Positions 1 through 9,790 of a DNA stretch of 64,000 nucleotides are shown here, piece after piece. The first letter of the stretch is position 1; each line of letters opens with the position of its first letter. Made by a program: the position numbers and the translations under genes. The stretch spans positions 3,688,001 through 3,752,000 of the forward strand of contig JAWQUS010000009.1 of NCBI GenBank assembly GCA_036365455.1. The letters are read 5' to 3'. The stretch comes from Macrosoma leucophasiata (Eukaryota; Arthropoda; Insecta; Lepidoptera; Hedylidae). The notes under the pieces were generated by a model, which saw only the letters and a list, made by a program, of their open reading frames with translations, was not told the origin of the DNA and did no database searches.

Positions 1-900
1 GCAGACATGATTGTTAACGCCGTGCGGAGAAACATCAAGGAGATTTCTCTGCCGAAGGATCTTTACTACATGAATAGAGTAAGTTACTTGGGATTATTTC
101 CAATGTATGGCCCTGTGATTTCTGTATCACAGCACAGTCAAGAAATGTTGAGCTTCAGGAGTGACCACTCCGTTGTCACTGTCAAAATAACCGTTACGGG
201 ACATCTGTCACTGGACACACGTCATTTGTTTTCGTAGGTACTTTAAGGTACGCCGGTCCGCGGTATCTTTGTAAGCTTATTCTCAAGATTTCTCATCCAA
301 ATTACGTACATGATTTATAGGTATGTCTCAGGCAGATTGTATAAAACCACCGTATTACATTACGGCGAGCCATTTCCAAACACAGGGCCGAATTGTCATT
401 GCGATACGTTGCAATGTAAGCACAAAAAAAGTGTTTATTTATGAAACACATCAGAAACCTCTAAAATTTTTCATTGTTTCTCTACTATATTATGCATGTA
501 ATAAGCATATTTATTATAAACCGTTCTCTTCAATCACTCCATATTCTAAAAAATCGCATCCAAACCCGTTGCGTATTTTTAAAGATCGAAGCGTAGGTAC
601 CTAATATGTACCTAGGTACTATGAAGTGATTGGCAAATACAGTTTATTATTTTCTCAGATTTTAATGAAATTCGCAACGTATTCCGCTTATATCTGTTTT
701 GAATAGAAATGCCTTTATACGTCGGGTAGTTATTAAGTATTTTCACGTGTTAAAAATTTAATGCTCTAAGGCACTAACTTGTACTTTGTAAATATAATTG
801 AATAAACTTTTATTTTCAGTTTGTATACCAGCCATTGCCGTTCTCAGCGGCATCCGTATGGGACGACTTCTTCGATACTGGTTGCGACCCACAGGACTGA
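1..900 (+). CDS. 3' end of an unidentified host gene (two exons)
   Basis: Positions 1-78 are open in frame 1 and end in AGA followed by a consensus donor GTAAGT at 79. A pyrimidine-rich acceptor ending TTTTCAG lies at 813-819. The exon at 820-900 continues in phase 0 for 26 codons and stops with TGA at 898-900. The joined C-terminus runs ...KDLYYMNR|FVYQPLPFS..., ending WDDFFDTGCDPQD. The intron is 741 bp. An AATAAA signal follows at 932-937. Good splice sites, matching phase and a poly(A) signal support a real host gene entering from the left. I do not recognise the family; 52 residues are too few to assign a function. Confidence 0.6.
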
Positions 901-931
901 TTGAATCGACCAATTTGTAAATTTGTATTAA

Positions 932-937
932 AATAAA
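932..937 (+). terminator. AATAAA polyadenylation signal
   Basis: AATAAA 32 bases after the TGA of the host gene ending at 900, in an A/T-rich stretch; it fits the 3' end of that transcript. Confidence 0.5.
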
Positions 938-1205
938 AAATATTTTACATGTAATATTTAATAGCTTTATTACACTACACCGAATCTAAATACTTTTAAC
1001 CCATTGAGTGCCAATACGTAATATTGCGTAGGTAGTAAATAATGTCGGAAGCCAACTACGAAATCTTACGTAGCACTTCCATAGGGCATAAATGGTAATC
1101 TCTGTTATTTGGCACCTTGTATTGAATATTTTTATGTTCTTTGGCCTCCTAAATAAAACGAGGAAAAGAAAAGTTGTAAGTTCCGACACCTAGGTAGTTA
1201 TTATA
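938..1205. other. intergenic, nothing identified
   Basis: A/T-rich sequence between the host gene 3' end and the Helitron; no coding or repeat feature could be supported. Confidence 0.5.
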
Positions 1206-1556
1206 TCTACACTAATATTATAAAGGGGAAAACTTTGTTTGTTTGGTTGTATTGAATAGGCTCAAAAACTACCAGACCGATTTTAAAAATTCTTTCACTA
1301 TTAGAAAGCTACATTATCCACGGGTTATGTTACCCGTATATTTTATTTTGGCAAAAATAGGGTTCTGTAAGATATTTGGGTTTTTCGGACACAAGGTGTA
1401 AAATATCAACCAGAAAAGTTACTTATTTTGCGTATGCTACCTAAACTATAAAAGATATCGGAGAAGGCTTTAGGCTATATCTATAATCATCACGCTAAGA
1501 CGAATAGGAGAAGGTAGGTAACATTGCACCCGCACGAAGCCGGGGCGGGCCGCTAG
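1206..1556 (+). mobile_element. non-autonomous Helitron (351 bp)
   Basis: Starts TCTACACTAATATTATAAA and ends with a GC-rich segment followed by CTAG at 1553-1556. It lies between a 5' A (1205) and a 3' T (1557), the insertion pattern of Helitrons (5'-TC, 3'-CTRR, A^T target, no duplication). The interior has the line typical of lepidopteran non-autonomous Helitrons: a GTTTGTTTGG tract, then a segment on crossing into 'ACCAGACCGATTTTAAAAA'. It has no coding capacity. Confidence 0.75.
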
Positions 1557-2140
1557 TCCGTTATATAGATGAAGCATAAACATAGAAAAATTGAAATAAA
1601 ACTATTTTTAGATATTTATCTCGCGTATATTAAACTAAAATGATTAAAAAAAAATGGTTTTCTTTAAATTAGTGTAGCTCGCGAAAACCTAAGAACATAA
1701 TAATATCTATCAAAATAGACGAAAGTAAAAATATGGTAGCTACATTACATATTCACATTTTATGCATTTGGTCAACTTTGAGTGTGCAATAGTGGAGGTT
1801 TTTTGAGTCCAGACGATTATTAAAAATCGCCCCGCCTGGTCGCCCGAACCCCGAGACGAGCCGAAAACGCACGAAGCTGACAGAAGTGCGTCTTTACACT
1901 CTGGTACTTGCGCTCACGTTCCCGACTCTGTTCATAACGGGTTTTCAATGCCTACACATTATATGAGAAGCCACCATTTCGGCACATTTCGGGAACTGTT
2001 CGCGATAACATCACAAGTGTAATAACCCGCATACGGCAGACGAAAGTGAGATGAAGTGTCAATGTACGGATTCCTGTGTAATATTCGGGACAAAATCAAA
2101 GTGTTCATCGAAGACGATTAAACGATTCGATATAATGCGG
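1557..2140 (+). repeat. diverged interspersed copy of the 1.2-kb satellite family
   Basis: From about 1718 to 2140 the sequence tracks the monomer of the 26-43 kb array: a CAGTGGAGGTTTTTTGA segment, then AGTGCGTCT, ACTTGCGCTC, the GGGTTTTCAATGCCTAC block, and TGTTCATCGAAGACGATTA near 2101. The segment 1575-1715 is foreign; part of it (GTAGCTCGCGAAAACCTAAG, about 1674-1693) recurs inverted near 23695-23725. It is clearly more diverged than the array copies. Confidence 0.65.
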
Positions 2141-2732
2141 CCAATTTGATGTCTTATCATGTTATGAAGAAAGAAGAAAAAACATTTATTGGTGCAGCCC
2201 CATACCAATATCAGGTACTGCATTAAGAATAAAAACAATTGAAAAAAATAACATTTACAATACGAGTTACACAAAAAAACAAAAAAAACTTTTAGAAAAG
2301 GGTTGACAAAAAAATATGTTCTATTAAAAAAAAGTGCCTAGTTAGAGTAGAAAATAAGAAACAAGGTCCCACGGCTGCACCAAATACGAGTAGTTCCCAG
2401 TTCAGCATTATGTCAAGCCGAAGCCCGACGCTGGTTTTCAACTGGAAACTACTCGGTGGGACACGGATATCAGTCCTTAAAGTCGATATAATAAATACTT
2501 ACCAGAAAACCTATATAAATGCAATTAAATATATGATAAAGTAAACAAAAATAAAATACGTTGTACTTGAATAACAACAAATGACATAGTACATAGTATA
2601 CAATAATTGCAAGTACAAAAATGAGTAAGTACATAGATATGCATGTTTAAAAATGGGTATTTCTATTTTTTCGTGCAAAACACGTATCGGTGAGAATAAA
2701 ACCTAAACTAAATAAGCCACAGCTCATCAAAT
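2141..2732. other. A/T-rich intergenic, no gene seen
   Basis: Low-complexity A runs at 2270-2330. An inverted poly(A)-signal-like stretch near 2165-2190 could mark the 3' end of an unidentified minus-strand retroelement, but nothing firmer can be supported. Confidence 0.4.
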
Positions 2733-2915
2733 GGCTGTATCCCATCTGCCCCGGTGACCTGGCTCGGCACCGGGCCACATGGGAAAAAAGTTTTAACTGG
2801 CTCGGTGATATGCTTACCGGGCCAGATGACACAAATCAAGTGCCATCGTCCCCGGTAAGGGGAGAAAAGAGGATACGCCTCGTCATTTGTGAAATACTCA
2901 CTACATGCATCAAAG
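2733..2915 (+). repeat. left copy of a 183-bp inverted repeat with ACCGGGCC motifs
   Basis: Matches 4124-4307 in reverse complement over about 183 bp with roughly ten differences. It carries several copies of GGCCCGGT/ACCGGGCC-type motifs and the block CCCCGGTAAGGGGAGAAAAG. Both copies keep an overlapping open frame containing GDMLTGPDDTNQVPSSPVRG. That may reflect a decayed coding segment or chance; the element type is not recognised. Confidence 0.6.
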
Positions 2916-3178
2916 TGAACTTTTAAATCAAACTGCTTAGTATATCATAATCAGTTTTTATTGTGAATGATGCAATATCAACTTGTGTCATAGACCTCAA
3001 CCTGAAATAGACTTCTTATATATCTTTTTGAATTTGAACATACGAGTAGGGACCTAATAGCAATATGTTTATAATAATAATAATCAACGAAGCCAAAATT
3101 CTATGAACTAAACAAAATTATTAATAAATACGTAATTAGTATAATGTACAGTCTTCAATATGTTTTTATAATAAAAAA
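2916..3178. other. A/T-rich spacer, nothing identified
   Basis: No open frame or recognisable repeat; under 300 bp and A/T-rich. Confidence 0.4.
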
Positions 3179-3240
3179 CTAGCTGTCGCCCGCATCTTCC
3201 CCCGCGTGGCTGTCGTTTTATAAATTTTTTTTTTGCAGCT
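3179..3240 (-). mobile_element. Helitron-like 3' terminus
   Basis: CTAGCTGTCGCCCGCATCTT followed by CCCCGCGTGG is the inverted form of the GC-rich hairpin plus CTAG that ends many lepidopteran Helitrons. The A before it and the CTAG at 3179-3182 fit a minus-strand 3' end. The 5' end could not be located. Confidence 0.4.
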
Positions 3241-4123
3241 TTAGCCGGAAAATTTGTTCATTTCACTTGAACATTTTACAATTCCTAATCATGAGCCTGT
3301 ATACTAACTTTTATACTGTTAAGTCCAGGAATTAGAAACATTCCATACAAATTTTACCACTTCATTTTTCCCCTTTTGTAGAGATTTTCTCCATTTCGTC
3401 TACACTCATAATTTTTTATTGTAATCCAAAACCTTTATACCTATTTTCATATCCTTTATATTTATCTTTAAAAATCCTTTCTTATAGGTATATCATTAAA
3501 GGAACCCTTGTAGAGCTCGTCTAAGCTGAAATGACGCGCCCCACTATCGCATTAACGCACACGAGCAAATTTCAAATATAGACGTAAGACATATACAAAT
3601 AAGTGTCATTATTCTCACACATCGAAAGCAACTAATTAAGTAGTGGCAAGCTCTACCAAATTTCAGGTCTCTAGGAATAATAGTTTCATATAACACACAA
3701 TACACATTATAACAATACATATAATACACATTTTCGTATACAATCACAAAATCGAAAGCAAATAAATTATCAATGTAGAATCAACCGTCTAATTCAGAGC
3801 ATAGGTAGCGTGCCCGCCGACTTCATTGCAGATCAAGAAGACAGCGTTAGTGCGTTTTAAAAAACTTGTGGCCCTATCCATCAAAGGCCATGGATAACAC
3901 TGCTTCTTATCTTTTTCCAAGAGTATTTCATAATATTTGTTTTACTTATAGGTATTTTTTTGTAACAAAGAGCCTTTTCACTAATATTCCACCTTTGAAA
4001 ATTGCGTTAAGTCCCATACCAATTTCTATTACCCATTTTTAGGAGTTTAGGGGCAGATTTAAGAAAATATATTGATGCAAGTATTTTTAATTTTTTGGAA
4101 TGATTAAAAAGTTCAATCCCTTT
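3241..4123. other. intergenic, nothing identified
   Basis: A/T-rich DNA between the two arms of the 183-bp inverted repeat. It may be Helitron interior near its start. No reading frame resembles a known protein. Confidence 0.4.
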
Positions 4124-4307
4124 CTTTGTTGCATGTAGTGGGTGTTTCAAGAATTACGAGGCGTATCCTCTTTTCTCCCCTTACCGGGGACGATGGCACT
4201 TGATTTGTGTCATCTGGCCCGGTAAGCATATCACCGGGCCAGTTAAAACTTTTTTTCGCATGTGGCCCGGTGCCGGGCCAGGTCACCGGGCCAGATGGGA
4301 TACAGCC
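4124..4307 (-). repeat. right copy of the 183-bp inverted repeat
   Basis: Reverse-complement partner of 2733-2915. It contains a perfect 10-bp inverted repeat CTGGCCCGGT / ACCGGGCCAG (4214-4223 and 4233-4242) with a 9-base loop. Further GGCCCGGT/ACCGGGCC copies follow at 4263-4293, so it is better preserved than the left copy. Confidence 0.6.
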
Positions 4308-4965
4308 TATCAAATATTTTTTATATTGTTGGTATTTTTCGTATGTATATCTGCCACTGGAAAGGAATAATCTCAGAATGATTAAAAAAAAAGATATAAA
4401 TAAAAAACATGCCTAAATCTCACTACCATCACAGGTCAGAAATCAATTTGTGAGTTGTAAGCAAATATCATGGAAATTTGGTGTATTACTGCCCGTTATT
4501 GTGTTGATATTTGTAAATTAACTATCTAGCAATGAAAAGAATAAAGTAAAAAAAATATTTCCTTTGTTATTTACATTTGCTGAGACAAAATAAGTTTGTC
4601 CAAAAAAAAAGCTCATTACCGTCCACTGAACTTGAAGTAAAAATATTTACCTGTTAGAACGCCTTAGTGATATTCCCTGCCCCTGTTCCCCTTCGAGCGA
4701 ACCTAGCCCCGTTGACCAGTGAATAGAGAACAGGTCGGATGTTTGTAGTCTGGTGACAAAACAGGGACGAAGACGAAATTATTGGGTGTGGTATGTTTTC
4801 TTTTCATTACAATCAGTGATATTTTAAATATAAAAAGTAATACTTATAGTATAATTTCTACTGGTGATAGAGCTCCAGTGACGGAGCTCGCGGGCGTAGG
4901 CACCACCGCATTACCTAATATACTTTCCATTAAATGGTAGTGTTCGTGTTTCGGTCAGGTGGTAA
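4308..4965. other. intergenic, nothing identified
   Basis: Mixed A/T-rich sequence with no supported gene or repeat. Confidence 0.4.
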
Positions 4966-5133
4966 TGTACGGCTCTGTAATTTCCGGCACAGAGGCATAA
5001 CACCTAATGCCTCATGAGTGGCAGCGCATTTGCATTTTGACCTCTGGTCATTGTGTGGGTGTCTATAGGCTGCAGTCATCACTTAACATCAATGTGAACT
5101 GCACGCTTGTTTGCCACTTTTATTACATAAAAA
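4966..5133 (+). repeat. SINE-like interspersed repeat, copy a
   Basis: Begins TGTACGGCTCTGTAATTTCC, passes through TTTTGACCTCTGGTC and TGTGTGGGTGTCTATAGGCT, and ends in GCTTGTTTGCCAC, then an A-rich tail at 5127-5138. At least three other copies lie in the window (10886-10997, 47092-47240, 47347-47502), some inverted. A short element ending in an A tail suggests a SINE, but I see no clear tRNA-like A/B box. Confidence 0.6.
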
Positions 5134-5367
5134 AAAAGTAATAGTAAAATTACATGTTTGGTGTTAACATGATACATTTGGAGTCTATGTGCTTTTTTAG
5201 TCTTCATTCTAAACATCATTACCATTCCTTTCATTACCATCATTTACCATTCGCTATTTGAAAAATTGTAATGATCATAAAATTATGGTAATGGAGATTT
5301 GTTCGACAACAGAGCTACGCTACAAACGTAAGAAAGAAACAGGTAAATTAAAACAGAAAAAGACAAA
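5134..5367. other. intergenic with CATTACCAT-type degenerate motifs
   Basis: Repeats of CATTACCAT-like words at 5215-5260, with similar words at 8380-8450; no gene seen. Confidence 0.3.
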
Positions 5368-5855
5368 ATTGAAAGGGAGGGAGATGTAGTTATACACTAT
5401 AAACATTTGACTTCTCTAAAGACGACATTATCTCCCATGGAGGCTGAAGTACATATCGGATTTTCTGAAAACTATGGTGGTGTATATAATTGATCAAGAA
5501 ACCGGCATTTTGAAGCCTTTTACTTACCTACTTACTTACTTAATGCTTGCAGTAACAGTGAATGTAATAAAAATGACGCATGGGCTATATGGGCTCATCT
5601 GCGACCACTGCATGGCTATATCCAAGAAATAGCGCCGCTAATTGACAAACAATCACATATCATATTTGAGAGCCCATCAAACCTGTATATGTAGGTTAGA
5701 TCAATTACTTGGAATTACTTAGAAGCGGGACACGGGATGGGAGCACCGGATGTGTTTGGGGTATTTTTGAAGAGCTTGACTGCAGATCGAATTTTGCGGC
5801 TGGGTAAAGATATTTATAGTCTTGAAGAATTTTGGACACATGTAGGGAGGACATT
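5368..5855 (+). repeat. left arm of a foldback duplication
   Basis: Matches 6050-6640 in reverse complement in collinear order: AGGGAGGGAGAT..., GACGACATTATCTCCCATGG, TTGATCAAGAAACCGG, the ATAGCGCCGC block, GATGGGAGCACCGGATGTG and so on, with indels. A short open frame 'GAPDVFGVFLKSLTADRI' is preserved here and has a counterpart in the other arm, so the parent probably encoded a protein that I cannot name. Confidence 0.6.
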
Positions 5856-6049
5856 CAAGGCCCTGGCAGGTCTATAAATACAAGAACATATTTCTACATT
5901 TTCTCAAAAGACACAGCTACGCTTTCTGAAGGTCATGGTATTGTTAAATGACCAGAGAACTTGACGCACTGACAGCGTTTCAATAAATGACTGAACTTTG
6001 GGTGGAATTCATTTTACTAAAACATCAAGTTATGAAACAGAAAGCCACT

Positions 6050-6640
6050 TGATGTTTTCGACTTTCCTTCCTACGTGTGTCTTCAACGCTACAAATATCT
6101 TTACGCAGACTCAAAATTTGATCTGCAGTCCTCTTCAAAAGTACACCAACCACATCAGGTGCTCCCATTTCCGCGTCCCGCTTCGAAGTAATTCCAGGTA
6201 ACAGATCAGAGCTCTGGAAAATCTTGGTGTACTTAAACTTGGTTGACAAATAACATAAATCATGTATAAAGGCTTGACGGGCTATCAGATATGATATGTG
6301 ATTGTGTATCAATCAGCGGCGCTATTTCTTGGATATAGCCATGCGGTGGTCGCAGATAATCCCATATAACCCTTGCGTCGTGTTAATTACATTCACTGAT
6401 ACTGCAAGCATTATATGGCTTCAAAATTCCGGTTTCTTGATCAATAATATACACCACCGTAATGTGTAACGTTATTTGTGTTCGGCTACCACCGAAATGA
6501 AAGCTATGAATTTCATTATCTAACTGAAATGAACAATTTTCAGAAAAACCATATGTACTATAGCCCTCATGGTAGATAATGTCGCCTTTAGAGATGTAAA
6601 AGGTTTATAATGTCTAACTTTATCTCACTCCCTTTAAATT
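6050..6640 (-). repeat. right arm of the foldback duplication
   Basis: Inverted, diverged partner of 5368-5855. On the minus strand it keeps GAPDVVGVLLKRTADQI, matching the left-arm peptide. About 194 bp (5856-6049) separates the arms. Arms that differ by several indels indicate an old inversion-duplication or a foldback-type transposon; no terminal target duplication was found. Confidence 0.6.
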
Positions 6641-6727
6641 TTGTAAAGCGAACAAAGTACAAGCGAAGGAAAGTATATTGTTAATATAATTATGTTTTGT
6701 AGTGATTTTTCAGATGATAACATAATA

Positions 6728-8007
6728 GGTTGGGGAAAAAGTCTTTTCGCATTATAGTATGTATGAACTTTGTAATAAAATCTCTTTGGCTGTAGTATTT
6801 GTATCTGGCTGGTTTTGGTATCATTGAAAGTTAAAATTTTAAAGAACATTATTCCAAATTCAAATTAGGCAAATGTGTGATTTTCATTTGTTTTTCGTAC
6901 TGTCAAGATGAGTGAATCTAATGAAGAAATTCGATACATTTTAAAATTTTACTACAAAAAAAGTAAAAATGCAACGCAAGCCGCGAAAAAAATTTGCGAT
7001 GTTTATGGACCTAGTGCAGTGTCTGTGAGAGTAGCACAAATTTGGTTTAAGCGTTTTCAATCGGGAAATTTTGATATCAAAGATGCACCTCGCTCTGGAC
7101 GCCCTATTACGGATAAAATAGATGCCATTTTTGAAAAAGTGGAGCAAGATCGACATATCAGTAGTTACGACGTAGCTGAAGAACTGAGAATTGATCACAA
7201 AACAGTTTTGGCGCATTTGAAAAAAGCTGGGTACAAAAAAAAGCTCGATATTTGGGTACCTCACGAGCTCACTGAAAGAAACCTAATGAACCGTGTACTC
7301 ATTTGTGATTCTTTACTACGACGTAATGAAACCGAATCATTTTTGAAGAAGCTGATAACTGGTGATGAAAAGTGGATCACGTACGACAAGAACGTGCGAA
7401 AAAAGTCGTGGTCAAAGGCCGGTCAGGCTTCACAGACTGTGGCGAAACCCGGGTTAACTCGCAATAAGGTGATGTTGTGTGTGTGGTGGGATTGGAAGGG
7501 CATTATTAATTATGAGCTATTACCACCAGGCAGGACTATCGATTCTGAACTCTACTGCGAACAACTGATGAGATTAAAGCAAGAAGTTGAGAGAAAGCGG
7601 CCGGAATTGATCAACAGAAGGGGTGTGGTGTTTCATCATGATAACGCTAGACCTCACACATCTATAGCCACTCAGCAAAAATTAAGAGAGTTTGGCTGGG
7701 AGGTGTTAATGCATCCGCCGTATAGTCCTGACCTTGCACCTTCAGATTTCCACCTGTTTCGGTCTCTTCAGAATTCTTTATGCAATGTTAGGTTAACATC
7801 ACGAGAGGACTGCCAAATCCACTTGTCGCGGTATTTTGATGAGAAGTCCCAAAATTTTTATAGCAATGGGATCATGTCCCTACCTACAAGATGGCAAAAG
7901 GTTATCGAACAAAATGGTACATACATACTTTAGTTAAATTTAAATAAACTATATTAAAAAATGTTTTGAATTATCTTTAAAAATGCGAAGAAACTTTTTC
8001 CCCAACC
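6728..8007 (+). mobile_element. mariner transposon, apparently complete (1280 bp)
   Basis: Inverted terminal repeats begin GGTTGGGGAAAAAGT at 6728 and end ACTTTTTCCCCAACC at 8007, each flanked by TA (6726-6727 and 8008-8009), the mariner target duplication. The two 27-bp termini differ at a few bases (GTCTTTTCG against GTTTCTTCG). The element encodes one uninterrupted transposase (6908-7933). Confidence 0.9.
6908..7933 (+). CDS. mariner transposase
   Basis: 341 residues, the usual mariner length, with no stop or frameshift. The N-terminal half has the paired helix-turn-helix DNA-binding region (about 1-110), then the WVPHELTERN linker (116-125) typical of mariners. The catalytic triad is D153 (TGDEKW), D245 (HHDNARPH) and D280 (YSPDLAPSD), giving the family signature D(34)D between the second and third residues. 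The enzyme excises and reinserts the element at TA dinucleotides by a cut-and-paste reaction in the nucleus. The ATG at 6908 follows a 5' untranslated leader of about 180 bp. All catalytic motifs are present, so the protein could be active; whether it is depends on the slightly mismatched terminal repeats and host silencing. Confidence 0.93.
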   Translation: MSESNEEIRYILKFYYKKSKNATQAAKKICDVYGPSAVSVRVAQIWFKRFQSGNFDIKDAPRSGRPITDKIDAIFEKVEQDRHISSYDVAEELRIDHKTVLAHLKKAGYKKKLDIWVPHELTERNLMNRVLICDSLLRRNETESFLKKLITGDEKWITYDKNVRKKSWSKAGQASQTVAKPGLTRNKVMLCVWWDWKGIINYELLPPGRTIDSELYCEQLMRLKQEVERKRPELINRRGVVFHHDNARPHTSIATQQKLREFGWEVLMHPPYSPDLAPSDFHLFRSLQNSLCNVRLTSREDCQIHLSRYFDEKSQNFYSNGIMSLPTRWQKVIEQNGTYIL

Positions 8008-8009
8008 TA

Positions 8010-8690
8010 ATATTTTAAGCTCAGTGGTGCTTTTGTGTCAATATTTTGAGGCTATAATTAAAGTTCCTACTAGTTTTCATGCTTAATATGTTCTTTATAG
8101 TTTAGACTGTAACATAACTTCTGAGATTGAGCTATAAATAATGTTATTATCTGTTTTATATTATTTCGCATTAACACATGCTTGTGAAATAATCCATTTT
8201 TCTTTAAAAATAAAATGTTATTATCTGTTACAAATAGGTTTCCATATGTTACAGCAAGTATAAAGATATTTCAAATCAATTGAACTTTTATGTATGTGAA
8301 ACTCAATTTAAGTATTTAAAATACTTAAATTGAGTTGCATTAACAATTACAAAACGATTTTTTTATTACAATCTTATTACCATTAGCAGTTTATCTTTAC
8401 CACTGTCCCCATTATCATTACCAAACTTCTTCCTTCATTACCATAACAATGACAAAAAAGTTAAAGCCCATGACTTTGCCAATCCTGCGTATAATTTAGT
8501 GATAATGATATAGCGTGTTTATTTTTCATGTAGCTATGCATTGCCACTAAAAAAAGCATTTCTATTTTTTTCTTTATTTTGCGTTCAATTTGCACGAAAA
8601 AATAGAACTACTCAAATATAAATAATAATATACTTGTAATATATACGGACGCATACAAGTACGCCGATGGCGTCATGCACGCGGCATGTT
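8010..8690. other. A/T-rich intergenic with a 17-bp perfect hairpin
   Basis: No gene seen. A perfect palindrome AACTCAATTTAAGTATT at 8300-8316 pairs with 8320-8336 across a 3-base loop. The remainder is low-complexity A/T with CATTACCAT-type words. Confidence 0.4.
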
Positions 8691-8756
8691 AGTACAAGAC
8701 TTACCATTTGCGTATTATTCTCCTAAAGTGTTCGAGTTTGTGATTATTGTGTTAAA

Positions 8757-9279
8757 TCTTGTCGCCGCGCGCGCCTTGGTCTAGCGGAGCGCGCGGGCGG
8801 GCCGCCCCTCCCCCGCTCTCGCAAGAAGGACCGACCCCGCCAGCCGGCGGCTCGGCGGCGTCAGTGTTCTTATGTCCGTACATGTATTATCTATGGTCCG
8901 TACTCACACCTGCACGCGTTCTTGTATCGCAGTTGATCCACTCATTAAGACGAATAAATCAAATTATTTGGTAATACAGTGCACCTCTCATTTGGCGACC
9001 TAAGGGAATTAATATCTGCAAGATTTGGGATGAATTCCGGAAGAGAAATAACGACGCGGCAATAATTACGTCGGCTTACGGATGACGCCGAGCGACGGTT
9101 GACAATCAAGATTCAAACTCGACGAGTGTTACTACAACTGTGTAACTTCACGAAATTTTGTCTTCTGGGTCGACCAGGGGCGATTTTACGAAGCGGATTT
9201 AGATTTGGAAGTACGTATAAGAAAGCTACTTCAACCCTTTTGAAGATTTGGCGGACTGACCGGATTTGGAGTTGGGCAC
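8757..9279 (+). mobile_element. possible LTR-retroelement fragment inserted in the satellite copy
   Basis: A GC-rich block (8760-8870) unlike its surroundings, then an AATAAA (8953-8958) and CTCATTTGGCGACCTAAGG near 8986-9004, which resembles an LTR end followed by a primer-binding site. It interrupts the satellite copy after TGTGTTAAAT. No gag or pol frame is present, so the LTR call is an inference. Confidence 0.3.
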
Positions 9280-9458
9280 TAGCATAAAGTAGATATTGTG
9301 ATAGTGATTTCACGGAGTTACGGAGAGAAGACAAATCCAGGCCTAAATCAAACAAAACAAAAATGTTGGTGTCTCCCATCTGTGTTTCATCGTGTACAGG
9401 CGATTGGATCGGTAAGTTACCTTATTTACACATATGGGATTATTTTAAAGAATAATAA

Positions 9459-9604
9459 CCCCCTTATTCATAAACGTATTTTAGCTAAAGTGTTGCTAAT
9501 TTCTCCTTTGTCTTTTTCTATCCTGTAAATTTGACAATGCAACTGACAAAGACAAAGCATTTTAAAGCTTAAACGTATCTAATGTACGTCTAGGAATCAG
9601 GGGG
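9459..9604. mobile_element. 146-bp MITE with TAA target duplication
   Basis: Imperfect inverted termini CCCCCTTATTCATAAACGT and the reverse complement of ACGTCTAGGAATCAGGGGG (about 15 of 19 match). TAA lies on both sides (9456-9458 and 9605-9607). A 3-bp TAA duplication is typical of PIF/Harbinger-type elements. It sits inside the intron-like part of the satellite copy. Confidence 0.5.
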
Positions 9605-9790
9605 TAAGATGTTTAATTTCAGTATTATGTGTCCTGCCTGTAATAATATAATGATTGTATGATGTCCGGTATGTATAGGTACACGAAGAGGAATTGTATA
9701 TTGTGCACAAAGTTGTCTACACAAACCTTGGTATATTAGATAGGGTCGGTTCGACAGTTTGCGTCCATTTAGTGAAGTTGGGAAGTTTGG

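Larger units (their letters stand above)
8691..9790 (+). repeat. diverged, twice-interrupted copy of the 1.2-kb satellite family
   Basis: Segments 8700-8756 (TTGCGTATTATTCTCCTAAAG...), about 9280-9420 (CAGGCCTAAATCAAA, GTGTCTCCCATCTGTGT, GGCGATTGGATCGGTAAG) and 9608-9790 (GATGTTTAATTTCAGT, ACACGAAGAGGAATTGTATA) follow the monomer in order. It is interrupted by an LTR-like insertion (about 8757-9279) and by a MITE (9459-9604). Confidence 0.6.
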
